From contig JBAIAA010000525.1 of the NCBI GenBank assembly GCA_037893245.1, forward strand, positions 186,001-250,000: a DNA stretch of 64,000 nucleotides. The letters run 5' to 3'. Origin of the DNA: Crossaster papposus. Lineage: Eukaryota > Echinodermata > Asteroidea > Velatida > Solasteridae. The position numbers were made by a program, and so were the translations under genes. Within the stretch, counting starts at the first letter, position 1; each line of letters begins with the position of its first letter. The notes under the pieces were generated by a model that worked only from the letters and a program-made list of their open reading frames with translations, was not told the DNA's origin and did not search any database. Below, one piece after another: positions 15,386-26,116 of this stretch.

Positions 15386-17941
15386 CCAATTGTGCATTAG
15401 CGCCCATTGAGCGTAACAAACACTTTTCGGCACTATTCACTGTCAGATCACAAAATTGACTTACAAACACTCCCAAATGTGCTATAGCGCCCATTAAGCC
15501 TAACAAACACTTTTTGGCACTAATAACCGTCAGATCACGAAATGGACTTACAAACACTCCCAAATGTGCTATAGCGCCCATTGAGCGTAACAAACACTTT
15601 TCGGCACTATTCACTGTCAGATCACGAAATTGACTTACAAACACTCCCAAATGTGCTATAGCGGCCATTAAGCCTCACAAACACTTTTTTGCACTAATAA
15701 CCGTCAGATCACGAAATGGACTTACAAACACTCCCAAATGTGCTATAGCGCCCATTGAGCGTAACAAACACTTTTCGGCACTTTTCACTGTCAGGTCACG
15801 AAATTGACTTACAAACACTCCCAAATGTGCTGTAGCGCCCAATAAGCCTAACAAACACTTTTTGGCACTAATAACCGTCAGATCACGAAATGGACTTACA
15901 AACACTCCCAAATGTGCTATAGCGCCCATTAAGCCTAACAAACACTTTTTGGCACTAATAACCGTCAGATCACGAAATGAACTTCCAACACTCCCAATTG
16001 TGCATTAGCGCCCATTGAGCGTAACAAACACTTTTCGGCACTATTCACTGTCAGATCACAAAATTGACTTACAAACACTCCCAAATGTGCTATAGCGCCC
16101 ATTAAGCCTAACAAACACTTTTTGGCACTAATAACCGTCAGATCACGAAATGGACTTACAAACACTCCCAAATGTGCTATAGCGCCCATTGAGCGTAACA
16201 AACACTTTTCGGCACTATTCACTGTCAGGTCACGAAATTGACTTACAAACACTCCCAAATGTGCTATAGCGCCCATTAAGCCTAACAAACACTTTTTGGC
16301 ACTAATAACCGTCAGATCACGAAATGGACTTACAAACACTCCCAAATGTGCTACAGCGCCCATTAAGCCTAACAAACACTTTTTGGCACTAATAACCGTC
16401 AAATCACGAAATGGACTTACAAACACTCCAAATTGTGCTATAGCGCCCATTAAGCCTAACAAACACTTTTCGGCACTAATAACCGTCAGATCACGAAATG
16501 AACTTCCAACACTCCCAAATGTGCATTAGCGCCCATTGAGCGTAACAAACACTTTTCGGCACTTATAACCGTCAGATCACGAAATGGACTTACAAACACT
16601 CCCAAAAGTGCTATAGCGCCCATTGAGCGTAACAAACACTTTTCGGCACTATTCACTGTCAGATCACGAAATTGACTTACAAACACTCCCAAATGTGCTA
16701 TAGCGGCCATTAAGCCTCACAAACACTTTTTTGCACTAATAACCGTCAGATCACGAAATGGACTTACAAACACTCCCAAATGTGCTATAGCGCCCATTAA
16801 GCCTAACAAACACTTTTTGGCACTAATAACCGTCAGATCACGAAATGAACTTCCAACACTCCCAATTGTGCATTAGCGCCTATTGAGCGTAACAAACACT
16901 TTTTGACACTATTCACTGTCAGATCACGAAATTGACTTACAAACATTCCCAAATGTGCTATAGCGCCCAATAAGCCTCACAAACACTTGTTGGCACTAAT
17001 AACCGTCAGATCACGAAATGGACTTACAAACACTCCCAAATGTGCTATAGCGCCCATTGAGCGTAACAAACACTTTTCGGCACTTTTCACTGTCAGGTCA
17101 CGAAATTGACTTACAAACACTCCCAAATGTGCTGTAGCGCCCAATAAGCCTAACAAACACTTGTTGGCACTAATAACCGTCAGATCACGAAATGGACTTA
17201 CAAACACTTCCAAATGTGCTATAGCGCCCATTAAGCCTAACAAACACTTTTTGGCACTAATAACCGTCAGATCACGAAATGAACTTCCAACACTCCCAAT
17301 TGTGCATTAGCGCCCATTGAGCGTAACAAACACTTTTCGGCACTATTCACTGTCAGATCACAAAATTGACTTACAAACACTCCCAAATGTGCTATAGCGC
17401 CCATTAAGCCTAACAAACACTTTTTGGCACTAATAACCGTCAGATCACGAAATGGACTTACAAACACTCCCAAAAGTGCTATAGCGCCCATTGAGCGTAA
17501 CAAACACTTTTCGGCACTATTCACTGTCAGATCACGAAATTGACTTACAAACACTCCCAAATGTGCTATAGCGGCCACTTGGCGCCGGGCTACCCGAAAT
17601 CGGGCATTTTTCCCGATACCACGCAGCCGGGTGCCCAGTTTCGGGCATCGAAAATTATATAAATTTTATAGTGCTGGAGGATTGTAAAAAAATGTTTTAT
17701 ACTCGGCCAAAAGTTAACTCGGCCAAAAGGTTACTGGCTGTCAGTCAAAAAGTGTTTGCCTCTTGCGGGGTTATTTCAATTACAATGGGCCCCCAGGCGT
17801 GAAAGGACTCCGGCAACACGTAAACAAAAGACCGCGCCGCTGGGACTTGCCACTCAACAGCCCGCAGAGTTGGCATTGTAAGCGGATTATCTCCACGGAC
17901 AAAGGCACGCTGAACGCGCTCTCATTGTCAGGGCGTGCGTG

Positions 17942-18073
17942 GTGAATAACCTCGTCACCGCCACGGCCCACACACTGCTGAAAGGAAATTCCTAAGACAA
18001 AACAGCTGAATAACCCCATCACCCCCACGGCCCACACACTGCTAAAAGGAATTTTTCTAAGACAAAACAGCTG
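17942..18073 (+). repeat. Two ~65-bp tandem copies upstream of the transposase
   Basis: The segment beginning GAATAACC and ending AAGACAAAACAGCTG occurs twice in a row, both copies holding CACGGCCCACACACTGCT. It lies in the 5' leader of the piggyBac transposase and may be part of its promoter or leader region; role unknown. Confidence 0.8.
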
Positions 18074-18182
18074 CGCGGTGCCCATAAAACTCGCGTGCAG
18101 CGGTTATTGCTAGCATTTTCGTTCTGTTTTCCGCTCGAAGCACACACACCACAATACTTTATTCCTCTTCTTTCGAAGCAAG

Positions 18183-19831
18183 ATGTCTGATATTACATCG
18201 GGTGAATCTAACTACTCTAGTAGTGAAGTTAGTGATTTTTCGGATGATGCTTCATACCACTCGTCTTCGTACGATATAGACAGCGATGTCCCCTTGGCCG
18301 TGTACGCCAAGCAGCCGAGGCAGTCCGCCGCCGCACCGCTCCGGTGGAGAGACGAGGACAGCGCACCACTGAAGTACGGCTTCACCGGTGATGGTGGTGC
18401 CATCGGAGAGGGGCTGAACCGTCTGTCGACATGCAGCGAGACCTTCGCCGTCTTCTTCAATGACGAACTGAACTCAAGAATCGTCGAAGAGACGAATCGG
18501 TATGCTGTTCAGCGCCCCGCAAGTTCCTCTTCCCACATGAGGCAGTGGAACGAACTGACTGTCCGAGAACTGAAAGCCTTTCTAGCCCTTAGCATCTTGA
18601 TGGGCATTACCAATCTCCCCAGCCTTCACAGCTACTGGTCGACCGATCCACTGCTGAAGACGTGCCTGTTCCGGTCCGTCATGCCCCGAGACCGGTACCT
18701 TGCCATCATGCAAGCCCTACACTTCAACGACAACAGCGCCATGCCGGAGGACAACGACGACCGCCTGTTCAAGCTGCGTCCGGTCATCGACCATCTCCTC
18801 GAGAAGTTTCCCACTGTGTACTCTCTGCAGCGGGACATTTCCGTGGACGACTCCTTGCTGAAGTTTTACGGGCGGCTCCGCTTCAAAACTTAAACCCCAG
18901 AAAGAGGGCCCGCTTCGGTATAAAAGTCTACAAGCTGTGTCAAAGCACCGGGGCTGCTGCTGGGTATTGCTCCAACTTCAAGATATATACCGGCCAAGAC
19001 AAGGGAGAACTCCCAGCAACGGTGAAAGTCGTTCTGGACCTTCTGGAGAATCTGAAGGGTAAGGGGTACAACCTTGCCCTCGACCGTGCCTTCAGCAGTC
19101 CGGATTTGTACCGCCGACTCTACGCAGAGAAATTCAACGTGGTCGGCACCGTCATGTACAACCGCAAGGGCATGCCCGACGACCTGAAGACCGTCAAGCT
19201 CAACCGGGGCGAAGTAGCGTACCGGACGGCCAGCCTTGGTGTGAACGGCTCGCTCCTGGCGTTGGTGTGGAAAGACAAACGGAGCATCCGCATGCTTTCC
19301 ACCATGCACACGGCTGAGATTCGTGGCTCCGGCAAGAACGACAGGACGGGGACAGAGAAACAGAAACCAGCCTCCGTCTTGGAGTACAACGCTCTGATGG
19401 GGGGCGTTGACAAGAGTGACCAGTTAGCAGCAAATCATCGAGCAGCCCGCAAATCGCTGAAATGGTACAAGAAGCTTTTCTTCTACTTCCTCGACTTGAC
19501 CCTGGTGAACTGCTACTGCGTCTACCTGGCCCTTGGTCACCGAACCTCCTTCCTCGATTTTCGACTTGAACTCGTCAGGGAACTTCTCTACGACGAGCCA
19601 TTGCCCGAGTACCGAGCCCACCGCGACACTCCCTCGCCGATCCCCCGCTTCGCTGGTGGCCCACACTTCCCCGCCTTCGTGGAGAGATCCGACGACACAG
19701 GTGACTACCTCTACCGGCGATGTGTGCACTGCTCATCCCAGGGACTAAACAAGAAGACCCACTACCGGTGCGACATCTGCGACAAGGGCCTCTGCCTCGA
19801 GCCTTGTTTCCGGGACTACCACACCCAGTAA
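18183..19831 (+). pseudogene. piggyBac transposase, one frameshift
   Basis: This encodes a DDE/D transposase that cuts and pastes DNA at TTAA sites. The first 236 codons give an acidic, serine-rich N-terminus, then the DDE_Tnp_1_7-type region including LKAFLALSILMGI and the first catalytic aspartate in VDDSLLKFYGR. Just after GRLRF, near 18885-18893, the frame is lost to a stop. The +2-shifted frame continues at once with RARFGIKVYKLC, the second catalytic site in LALDRAF, the third in GGVDKSDQL, and a C-terminal cysteine-rich finger (CVHC, CDIC, CLEPCF and a final YH). The span is 1649 nt, two more than a multiple of three, so a single net indel is enough. The total of about 549 residues matches the usual family length. 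The start at 18183 gives the acidic leader typical of the family. Apart from the indel it looks intact, so loss of function is recent or is a sequencing error. Confidence 0.88.
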
Positions 19832-19919
19832 GGGACAGTTGAACATTTTCTACCACACCCAGTAAGGGACAGTTGAACATTTTCAAACCACACCCAGTAA
19901 GGGACAGTTGAACATTTTA
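19817..19919 (+). repeat. Three 34-bp copies over the transposase stop codon
   Basis: A 34-bp unit containing CCACACCCAGTAAGGGACAG is present three times. The first copy encodes the last transposase residues (YHTQ) and the stop codon TAA, so the triplication leaves the protein end unchanged and adds only 3' untranslated sequence. Confidence 0.9.
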
Positions 19920-20029
19920 TTATGCCCAATGTAATTTTGTTGCTTTTATGGCGTGAATTTTGCACTTGTGAATTTTCTAGACCCTTGTAACTTTTTTGCT
20001 TGATGGCGTGAATTTATACTAGTGAATTT

Positions 20030-20570
20030 TGTCGGTGTGTGCTTCGAGCAAAACTAAAAATTATTTCCGTAATTTTATGAGTTTCATTTTTGAGAAGAAG
20101 AAAAAACAAAGTCCCTTATTTTATGAGTTTCATTTTTGATAAGAAGAAAAACAAAGTTGGAGATTATTTTACTTATTTTATATAATTATGAGTTGGACAA
20201 CTCATAAGAACAAGAACAGAGAATTGAAGAATAACAAAGAAAGAATACAAAAGAAAGAAATGAGAAGATAAATAATCTGACTCTATGTGTTTATTTATTT
20301 ATTTGTTTGTTTATTAGTTTCAATAATTGAACTTATAAAAATGACTTGAAAGTTTTCTGGGGAAATAAAATATACAATTGGGAAGTGAATTTGAACTTTG
20401 GTAATGAAATAGAATGAATACAGGGGGGGGGGGGGGGATAAAATAAAGTTTTAGGTTAGCCAGCAACATAAAAATGACGAAAGTATTCTTGGGAAAATAG
20501 TAATTGTAAATGGGAATGGGTAGTTCGGGAGGGGGACCCGACAGTAATTTTAGTCCGAGGCCCCACAAAC
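20030..20570. other. Non-coding A/T-rich interior of the piggyBac element
   Basis: No supported gene. It contains a doubled 45-bp segment around ATTTTATGAGTTTCATTTTT (20074-20155), an A/G-rich stretch, and a run of sixteen G at about 20422. The open frames here are low-complexity chance frames. Confidence 0.6.
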
Positions 20571-20850
20571 TCCACGTACACTACCCTCTGCCATGCCTGC
20601 GGGTGCCAGATGAGTCATCACCCCCACTGACCTCAACGCAAAATTCACGCCACAGTCGGCCGTGAAAAGGAAGGAAATACCCTGTCCAGCAATGCGCTAG
20701 TCCAGACTACACTCCAACGTGCACCGCGCGCCCTCTGACTGCGGGAGCCTGATGCATGAGTCATCACCCCACTGACCTTACCACAAAACACACGCCAGAT
20801 AGAGTCCAGCATGAAATGCTAGCGAGGGGAATACCACCGTCCAGCATCAC
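20570..20850 (+). repeat. Two diverged ~138-bp tandem copies
   Basis: Copies at about 20570-20705 and 20709-20850 share TGAGTCATCACCCC, CACTGACCT and GGGTGCCAGATG-like or GGGAGCCTGATG segments. They are part of the right-hand non-coding section of the piggyBac element. Confidence 0.65.
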
Positions 20851-21030
20851 GCATTTTTTCCTATACCAGGCGCCGGGTGCCCCCAATAGGGGCACCGAAA
20901 ATTATATAAATATTATACTGCTGGGGCTTGCCACTCAACAGCGCGGAGTTGGCATTGTTAGCGGATTATCTCCGGGGACAAAGGCACGCTGAGCGCGCTC
21001 ATTGTCGGGGCGTGCGTGGTGAATAACCCA
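20850..21030 (+). repeat. Second copy of the piggyBac left subterminal region
   Basis: This stretch matches 17604-17670 (GAAAATTATATAAA preceded by GCCGGGTGCCC) and then 17846-17950 (CTTGCCACTCAACAGC, GGCATTGT, GCGGATTATCTCC, AAAGGCACGCTGA), in the same orientation, but lacks the 175 bp that separate those two pieces at the left end. It may be the remains of a shortened non-autonomous relative fused to the right end, or subterminal repeats of the family. Confidence 0.75.
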
Positions 21031-21284
21031 GCAACACGCTGTCTAGACTCGGTAACAAAGAGCGGATTACGCAAGACCAAACAATGGGGCCGTTTATTTC
21101 CGGGCGCAATTCAATGGAGTCACTGGAGCGTGCAGGTCAGGCTAAACTAGCCTGGGTACCGTCTTGCTGGAGTATAAGTTCCCAGCAGGATATTATTTTT
21201 TAAACATTTATGAAATTCTAAAATCATCTAAAAAGTTCCCGGCTCCGTGTCACGCGCTCGGTATTTCCGCCCGGCGCGAAATGG

Positions 21285-24035
21285 TTAAGCCTCACAAACA
21301 CTTTTTTGCACTAATAACCGTCAGATCACGAAATGGACTTACAAACACTCCCAAATGTGCTATAGCGCCCATTAAGCCTAACAAACACTTTTTGGCACTA
21401 ATAACCGTCAGATCACGAAATGAACTTCCAACACTCCCAATTGTGCATTAGCGCCCATTGAGCGTAACAAACACTTTTCGGCACTATTCACTGTCAGATC
21501 ACAAAATTGACTTACAAACACTCCCAAATGTGCTATAGCGCCCATTAAGCCTAACAAACACTTTTTGGCACTAATAACCGTCAGATCACGAAATGGACTT
21601 ACAAACACTCCCAAATGTGCTATAGCGCCCATTGAGCGTAACAAACACTTTTCGGCACTATTCACTGTCAGGTCACGAAATTGACTTACAAACACTCCCA
21701 AATGTGCTATAGCGCCCATTAAGCCTAACAAACACTTTTTGGCACTAATAACCGTCAGATCACGAAATGGACTTACAAACACTCCCAAATGTGCTACAGC
21801 GCCCATTAAGCCTAACAAACACTTTTTGGCACTAATAACCGTCAAATCACGAAATGGACTTACAAACACTCCAAAATGTGCTATAGCGCCCATTAAGCCT
21901 AACAAACACTTTTCGGCACTAATAACCGTCAGATCACGAAATGAACTTCCAACACTCCCAAATGTGCATTAGCGCCCATTGAGCGTAACAAACACTTTTC
22001 GGCACTTATAACCGTCAGATCACGAAATGAACTTCCAACACTCCCAATTGTGCATTAGCGCCTATTGAGCGAAACAAACACTTTTCGACACTATTCACTG
22101 TCAGATCACGAAATTGACTTACAAACATTCCCAAATGTGCTATAGCGCCCAATAAGCCTCACAAACACTTGTTGGCACTAATAACCGTCAGATCACGAAA
22201 TGGACTTACAAACACTCCCAAATGTGCTATAGCGCCCATTGAGCGTAACAAACACTTTTCGGTACTATTCACTGTCAGATCACGAAATGGACTTACAAAC
22301 ACTCCCAAATGTGCTATAGCACTCCCTAATGTGCTATAGCGCCCATTGAGCGTAACAAACACTTTTCGGTACTATTCACTGTCAGATCACGAAATGAACT
22401 TCCAACACTCCCAATTGTGCATTAGCGCCCATTGAGCGTAACAAACACTTTTCGGCACTATTCACTGTCAGATCACAAAATTGACTTACAAACACTCCCA
22501 AATGTGCTATAGCGCCCATTAAGCCTAACAAACACTTTTTGGCACTAATAACCGTCAGATCACGAAATGGACTTACAAACACTCCCAAATGTGCTATAGC
22601 GCCCATTGAGCGTAACAAACACTTTTCGGCACTATTCACTGTCAGATCACGAAATTGACTTACAAACACTCCCAAATGTGCTATAGCGGCCATTAAGCCT
22701 CACAAACACTTTTTTGCACTAATAACCGTCAGATCACGAAATGGACTTACAAACACTCCCAAATGTGCTATAGCGCCCATTGAGCGTAACAAACACTTTT
22801 CGGCACTTTTCACTGTCAGGTCACGAAATTGACTTACAAACACTCCCAAATGTGCTGTAGCGCCCAATAAGCCTAACAAACACTTTTTGGCACTAATAAC
22901 CGTCAGATCACGAAATGGACTTACAAACACTCCCAAATGTGCTATAGCGCCCATTAAGCCTAACAAACACTTTTTGGCACTAATAACCGTCAGATCACGA
23001 AATGGACTTACAAACACTCCCAAATGTGCTACAGCGCCCATTAAGCCTAACAAACACTTTTTGGCACTAATAACCGTCAAATCACGAAATGGACTTACAA
23101 ACACTCCAAAATGTGCTATAGCGCCCATTAAGCCTAACAAACACTTTTCGGCACTTATAACCGTCAGATCACGAAATGAACTTCCAACACTCCCAATTGT
23201 GCATTAGCGCCCATTGAGCGTAACAAACACTTTTCGGCACTATTCACTGTCAGATCACGAAATTGACTTACAAACACTCCCAAATGTGCTATAGCGGCCA
23301 TTAAGCCTCACAAACACTTTTTTGCACTAATAACCGTCAGATCACGAAATGTAAATCCAAACACTCCCAAATGTGCTATAGCGCCCATTGAGCGTAACAA
23401 ACACTTTTCGGCACTATTTACTGTCAGGTCACGAAATTGACTAACAAACACTCCCAAATGTGCTATAGCGCCCATTGAGCGTAACAAACACTTTTCGGCA
23501 TTATTCACTGTCAGGTCACGAAAGGGACTTACAAACACTCCCAAATGTTCATTAGCGCCCATTGAGCGTAACAAACACTTTTCGGCACTAATAACCGTCA
23601 GATCACGAAATGAACTTCCAACACTCCCAAATGTGCATTAGCGCCCATTTAGCGTAACAAACACTTTTCGGCACTATTCACCTTCAGATCACGCAATGAA
23701 CTTACAACACTCTCAAATGTGCTATAGCGCCCATTAAGCCTAACAAACACTTGTTGGCACTAATAGCCGTCAGATCACGAAATGGACTTACAAACACTCC
23801 CAAATGTGCTATAGCGCCCATTGAGCGTAACAAACACTTTTCGATACTATTCACTGTCAGATCACGAAATTGACTTACAAACACTCCCAAATGTGCTATA
23901 GCGCCCATTAAGCCTAACAAACACTTTTCGGCACTAATAACCGTCAGATCACGAAATGAACTTCCAACACTCCCAAATGTGCATTAGCGCCCATTGAGCG
24001 TAACAAACACTTTTCGGCACTATTCACCGTCAGAT
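21285..24035. repeat. Satellite array, segment 2
   Basis: The 86-87 bp satellite resumes with the TTAA target of the piggyBac insertion and runs to the left edge of the Polinton. From about 23340 onward units are more diverged (TGTAAATCCAAACACTCC, CGAAAGGGACTTAC, CCTTCAGATCACGC), which suggests an array edge that escapes homogenisation. Confidence 0.95.
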
Positions 24036-24315
24036 TATGTACAGTCCGACGAGCGTTCTTGTTTAGGAAAGTTTCGATAGACGGCAGGCTCGGGGGTTGT
24101 CCGTAAGAATCGAAATATTCTCCCACGCCGTCCCCGGTGATGTAAATGGCCACCCAGCGCTGTCCTGGCTTGGTTGAGGGATCCGTGTTGACGACGATAG
24201 CGCTGGGATGCGGGAGATGATGTCTCGGTAATCGGTCGCTAGCAAACACTCCCCTGAAGACTTGACGGGTAAAGCGGTCACGCTTTAAGATCGACGTTAT
24301 TTCCTCGGTGTCCAT
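24036..24315 (-). pseudogene. Adenain-like cysteine protease of the Polinton, partial
   Basis: This resembles the start of adenovirus-type maturation proteases (C5 family), which process virion proteins. Visible are SAIVVNTDPS, the RWVAIY segment that matches the HWMAF histidine region only loosely, and EYFDSYGQPP, equivalent to the FEPFG segment. It sits directly downstream of the major capsid gene, the usual place in Polintons. It is a fossil fragment at the element's edge and fuses into satellite sequence. The assignment rests on motif order and context. Confidence 0.72.
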
Positions 24316-24326
24316 GGTCGTTTCGT

Positions 24327-25649
24327 CTAGCTGTTGTAGTCGAAGATGATGTTACGAGATTGATCAATGTTGTTGAACTCGGCATAGATGATGATGTTGA
24401 TGGTCTCGACGAGGGGCTCGGCAAAGTGCATGTCCAGACGAAGGTTTCCATGCTTCACCAAGCTGATGTGGCCGCCGCACGCCAAGTCGGGGGTCAGGTC
24501 GAAGGCGTACAGTGTATACCCGTCGGGGTATTCGTCAAGACTGATGTCGTTACCTTCGTTCATGTACATTTTATCCGTACCGGAGAACAGCGTGTGGTAG
24601 GCTCTGACGCAGTTCTTCCTATTTTGGGCGAAATCGGGTTTCACAGGGGTGTGGGGAATCTGATCGCCGTTGACGTGCACCGTCACGTAGTTGACGTTGA
24701 AATGCTGGAAGTTGAACGGGTTTTTAGCATACGACCCATTGAAGGCGACGTTGGATACGCAACCCACCACGATTCTGTTGGGTAACTGCCCCAAAAACAC
24801 GTGATCTTGAGTGAGTGTAAGGTTTCCCCTCGGTACGGACATCATTTTACAGACGACGCGTCGGAAGGGATACTTGGCGGTCTCTTTCTCCAGAGCTTTG
24901 ATGTGACCGAGCATCACCGCGGAGCTGACCGTGACCCTCCTTACAAACAGAGACGCGTCCATAATCTTTATCTTGTAGGCGGGGTTGTCCCCGGAAGCCA
25001 TGAGACAAAATGCGTCGCTGCTGGGAATCAGTTTTATTTTCAGATTAACTCCGTTAATCAAATGTTTGTCTTGGAAGAACAAATCTCCGTGTATAGGCCC
25101 GATCAGGTCTACGGTTCGACTGTTCATGATGCGCCTGCGTCTCCTTTTCAAGCCCGCGTTTGTTTCCGCGTCACCCGCAGTACAGTTGACGTTATCCATC
25201 TTGCCAGCGGTGTCTTTACTCCAACCCGAAGCCGTCAGCTGCGATGTCTTGGCACCCCTGTCGTAACTGAGCAACGTTTCGATCATGGCTCTGTACGGGT
25301 ACGTGGGAGTGGAGGCAGAAATAAGTCGCTCATTCAGGGTCACGTCGACTTGACTGAAGAGGGTCTGTAAAAACAGGTTGCACGGACCGACCACGTCCGC
25401 GTCGACCAGATTGGTGCCGTCCCCATTGGTCACCTTCACCCTGACGTAGAGTTGAGTCTGGGAGGGGTCGATGTATTCCTCGCTCGAACCGGGGACAACA
25501 AACTGGATGGGACCTCCGTCGGCGATATTAGAGATGGGGTGGTACTCCACATACTGTCCCTTTTCTATGCTAGTCTGGGTGGGCGGTAGATTAAATAGAT
25601 CGAGTTCACTCTTTGTGCACTCTTCTGAGTGGTCGTGTAGCAGTGCCAT
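24327..25649 (-). CDS. Polinton major capsid protein (hexon-like, double jelly roll)
   Basis: The 440-residue frame is open from end to end. It matches the conserved Polinton major capsid pattern: IQFVVPGSSEEYIDPSQTQL near residue 50, GPCNLFLQTLFSQVDVTLNE, then TYPYRAMIETLLSY, and a late segment CVRAYHTLFSG. The length fits the family. In virus relatives this protein forms the hexagonal shell through two stacked beta-barrel folds. It lies between the protease and the basic virion protein, the usual late-gene order, with an 11-bp gap to the protease and a 24-bp gap to the next gene upstream. No recognisable promoter was found. Function is inferred from the family and not shown for this copy. 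Confidence 0.88.
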   Translation of the reverse strand: MALLHDHSEECTKSELDLFNLPPTQTSIEKGQYVEYHPISNIADGGPIQFVVPGSSEEYIDPSQTQLYVRVKVTNGDGTNLVDADVVGPCNLFLQTLFSQVDVTLNERLISASTPTYPYRAMIETLLSYDRGAKTSQLTASGWSKDTAGKMDNVNCTAGDAETNAGLKRRRRRIMNSRTVDLIGPIHGDLFFQDKHLINGVNLKIKLIPSSDAFCLMASGDNPAYKIKIMDASLFVRRVTVSSAVMLGHIKALEKETAKYPFRRVVCKMMSVPRGNLTLTQDHVFLGQLPNRIVVGCVSNVAFNGSYAKNPFNFQHFNVNYVTVHVNGDQIPHTPVKPDFAQNRKNCVRAYHTLFSGTDKMYMNEGNDISLDEYPDGYTLYAFDLTPDLACGGHISLVKHGNLRLDMHFAEPLVETINIIIYAEFNNIDQSRNIIFDYNS

Positions 25650-25673
25650 GGTGGAGCGGTAGTCTCGGAGCGG

Positions 25674-26099
25674 CTAATCGAAGATGTCGAGTGATCGTCT
25701 CGGTCGCTTCCCAGATGTGGAAGTGGCTCTTTTCCGATTGTTTTTTCGTTTTATACCCTGCCTAGCCGGTCGGGTCGGTCGGGAATCCGCCTTCTGAATT
25801 GCTCTTCTAGCCATACGACGTCCGGTCTGTTTGAATCTCGATTGTGCCGCCGATTTTATGTTCTTCCCTTCGAGAGCGTCCTGTGCGACTCCCAAGCCGG
25901 TGCGGAGGGCTTGACGGCCCAGTGTCTTGGCCCCAAACTTGATCAGGGGCATGGCCGTTCGGAATAGCCCACCCAATATATTTCCGAGACCGAAGCCTTT
26001 CTGAGTGGGGGCGCCGTGAAAGACGGGGTAGCCACGCCTGACTTGTCGGGTATAATGATCCACATAGTGTCCGGGGTGGGATAAGAAACGGCCTCTCAT
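25674..26099 (-). CDS. Polinton basic virion protein (adenovirus pVI/pX-like)
   Basis: A 141-residue, lysine- and arginine-rich protein. The N-terminus includes PVFHGAPTQKGFGLGNILGG, followed by a hydrophobic, glycine-containing stretch (LFRTAMPLIKFGAKTLG) that could form a membrane-active helix; the C-terminus is strongly basic. This design is typical of the small protein encoded between the major and minor capsid genes in Polintons and adintoviruses, compared in the literature with adenovirus pVI or core protein X. The exact homology is uncertain. The frame is open and 17 bp separate it from the minor capsid frame. Confidence 0.7.
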   Translation of the reverse strand: MRGRFLSHPGHYVDHYTRQVRRGYPVFHGAPTQKGFGLGNILGGLFRTAMPLIKFGAKTLGRQALRTGLGVAQDALEGKNIKSAAQSRFKQTGRRMARRAIQKADSRPTRPARQGIKRKNNRKRATSTSGKRPRRSLDIFD

Positions 26100-26116
26100 G
26101 ATGTCGGTCGGTTCGA

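Larger units (their letters stand above)
1..17574. repeat. 86-87 bp satellite array, segment 1
   Basis: Head-to-tail tandem repeat filling the left end of the window; the array must continue beyond base 1. The unit is 87 bp, or 86 bp when AACTTCCAACACTCC replaces GACTTACAAACACTCC. Landmarks in each unit are GCGCCCATT, AACAAACACTTTT, CGTCAGATCACGAAAT and CACTCCCAAATGTGC. Three main unit types alternate: one with AAGCCTAAC and CTAATAACCG, one with GAGCGTAAC and CTATTCACTG, and the 86-bp type with GTGCATTAG. Copies differ by few bases, so the array is still being homogenised. Units of the AAGCC type contain TTAA, the target of piggyBac transposons. No gene is visible inside. Function is unknown; it could be pericentromeric or an interstitial minisatellite, and sequence alone does not decide. 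Confidence 0.97.
17575..21284 (+). mobile_element. piggyBac-family DNA transposon, inserted in the satellite
   Basis: The element interrupts the satellite. Its left tip reads CCACTTGGCGCCGGGC; the right tip, on the other strand, reads CCATTTCGCGCCGGGC, giving a 16-bp imperfect terminal inverted repeat. TTAA, the piggyBac target, follows the right tip at 21285-21288 and belongs to the satellite. The expected TTAA before the left tip is missing: satellite GCGGCCA runs straight into the element. A small deletion between the satellite CCA and the element's own CCA would explain this. The element carries a frameshifted transposase (18183-19831), internal tandem duplications, and near its right end a second partial copy of its left subterminal sequence. 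It can no longer encode an intact transposase. Confidence 0.85.

Noticed and set aside
1-17574. CRISPR array
   Set aside because: Units are contiguous with no unique spacers, are 86-87 bp long, and lie in an animal genome beside transposons.
20421-20437. Poly-G run as a quadruplex regulator
   Set aside because: A lone homopolymer in non-coding transposon sequence is more likely slippage; no other G-tracts lie around it.
309-23920. Repeat proteins of 60-165 residues on both strands across the first 24 kb
   Set aside because: They are translations of the 87-bp satellite unit; frames open only because the period is divisible by three, and they exist on both strands over the same bases.
24036-24100. 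Left terminal repeat of the Polinton matching the right tip
   Set aside because: I compared the first bases with the AGTATAGCC tip on both strands and saw no match.
24360-25662. Plus-strand frames over the major capsid gene
   Set aside because: They are shadows of the minus-strand gene, which has family motifs throughout.
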